Source: Acanthosepion lycidas
Lineage: Eukaryota > Mollusca > Cephalopoda > Sepiida > Sepiidae
Assembly (NCBI GenBank): GCA_963932145.1
Contig: OZ010588.1
Location: 101,553,512 to 101,617,511 of the forward strand
Length of the DNA stretch: 64,000 nt
Reading direction: 5' to 3'
Below the pieces are notes generated by a model. It made no database searches. It saw only the letters and a program-made list of their open reading frames with translations, and had not been told where the DNA came from. Shown here one piece after another: positions 63,753 through 64,000 of the stretch. Both the position numbers and the translations under genes were made by a program. The first letter of the stretch is position 1. Every line of letters begins with the position of its first letter.

Positions 63753-64000
63753 ATGGCTCTCTGGTTAGCTAGTTTAAATGTCCGGGGCGTGAGGTCCGAG
63801 TCTCGCAGGGCGAGGCTCACTCGTGATCTTCAGCGCCTCGGGGTGAATGTATGTTGTTTACAAGAGACCCGTTTTTCTTCTCATGATCGTGAGGACATAC
63901 TGTCTAAGGGGTTCGCCGTTTATTCAGCCTGTTTTGATGGTCGTTCGAGGGGTGTCTCTTGGCTAGTGAGCAAGTCTTTGAAGGCTGCTTGTACCCTTGT
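63753..64000 (+). CDS. LINE ORF2, N-terminal APE-type endonuclease (runs off window)
   Basis: ATG at 63753, open to the window end. MALWLASLNVRGVRSESRRA matches the first endonuclease strand, and CCLQETRFSSHD holds the catalytic Glu of APE-like LINE endonucleases. SWLVSKSLKAACTLV aligns with LVSKSLKDACTLVFADPSG in the minus-strand copy at 27.7 kb, which continues to GDWNAALD. The complete ORF2 would add reverse transcriptase and a C-terminal Cys/His motif, outside the window. It is in a different frame from ORF1 with an 11-nt spacer, suggesting reinitiation or a second entry. Confidence 0.88.
   Translation, partial: MALWLASLNVRGVRSESRRARLTRDLQRLGVNVCCLQETRFSSHDREDILSKGFAVYSACFDGRSRGVSWLVSKSLKAACTL

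Overview
The window looks like repeat-dominated, AT-rich non-coding DNA of a cephalopod mollusc, most likely an octopus. I infer this from the mix of very long (TA)n arrays, RTE-like, CR1/Jockey-like and other LINE remnants, Penelope-like elements, tRNA-derived SINEs with (GATA)n tails, and many Tc1/mariner families. No host exon, tRNA gene or CRISPR array could be supported. Nearly every protein-like stretch belongs to a mobile element. The species call is an inference, not something read from a marker gene.

Layout. 0-2.2 kb: AT-rich with nothing recognised. 2.2-4.5 kb: a mariner copy with clean TIRs and TA target duplication, then a decayed Tc1/mariner relic. 5-6.7 kb: LINE reverse-transcriptase remnants in opposite orientations. 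7-9 kb: (CT)n and a 30-bp minisatellite. 9.6-14.7 kb: a 155-bp perfect-looking fold-back, a solo TIR and a 1,578-bp Tc1 element with long IR/DR termini. 16-21.3 kb: (CTT)n, (ATT/ATC)n and (TATC)n arrays, four SINE copies and two palindromic MITEs. 21.3-24.6 kb: two head-to-head mariners, one carrying a 366-bp MITE. 26.4-29.2 kb: a minus-strand, internally deleted copy of the LINE that is intact at the right edge. 29-36 kb: CR1-like and Penelope-like fragments, a retrozyme-like repeat and two more DNA elements. 37-41.5 kb: a minisatellite fused to LINE tails, then a SINE inserted in an ATA-rich array. 42-48.3 kb: SINE, (TA)n arrays, Tc1/mariner relics and a cluster of LINE 3' ends. 49-52 kb: retrozyme-like unit bounded by hammerhead-like cores, and an inverted-repeat Penelope-like element carrying a GIY-YIG domain. 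53-57.9 kb: a paralogue of the 40-41.5 kb array, LINE relics, a 5S rRNA-like fragment. 57.9-60.2 kb: a triplicated segment. 60.8-64 kb: a seemingly young LINE with an unusual hairpin-studded leader, an intact 682-residue ORF1 with a zinc knuckle, and the start of an endonuclease ORF2 that runs off the window.

Two themes deserve attention. First, a hammerhead-ribozyme-like core (CTGANGA, short stem-loop, GAAAC) recurs in at least a dozen dispersed repeats. In one family two cores bracket a 306-nt unit that also has tRNA-like A and B boxes, which fits an animal retrozyme or hammerhead SINE. Second, the LINE leader at 61.0-61.6 kb is a T-rich stretch punctuated by small hairpins, three with the very stable C(UUCG)G loop. 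Target-site duplications and paired empty sites also allow a relative order of several insertions to be read directly.
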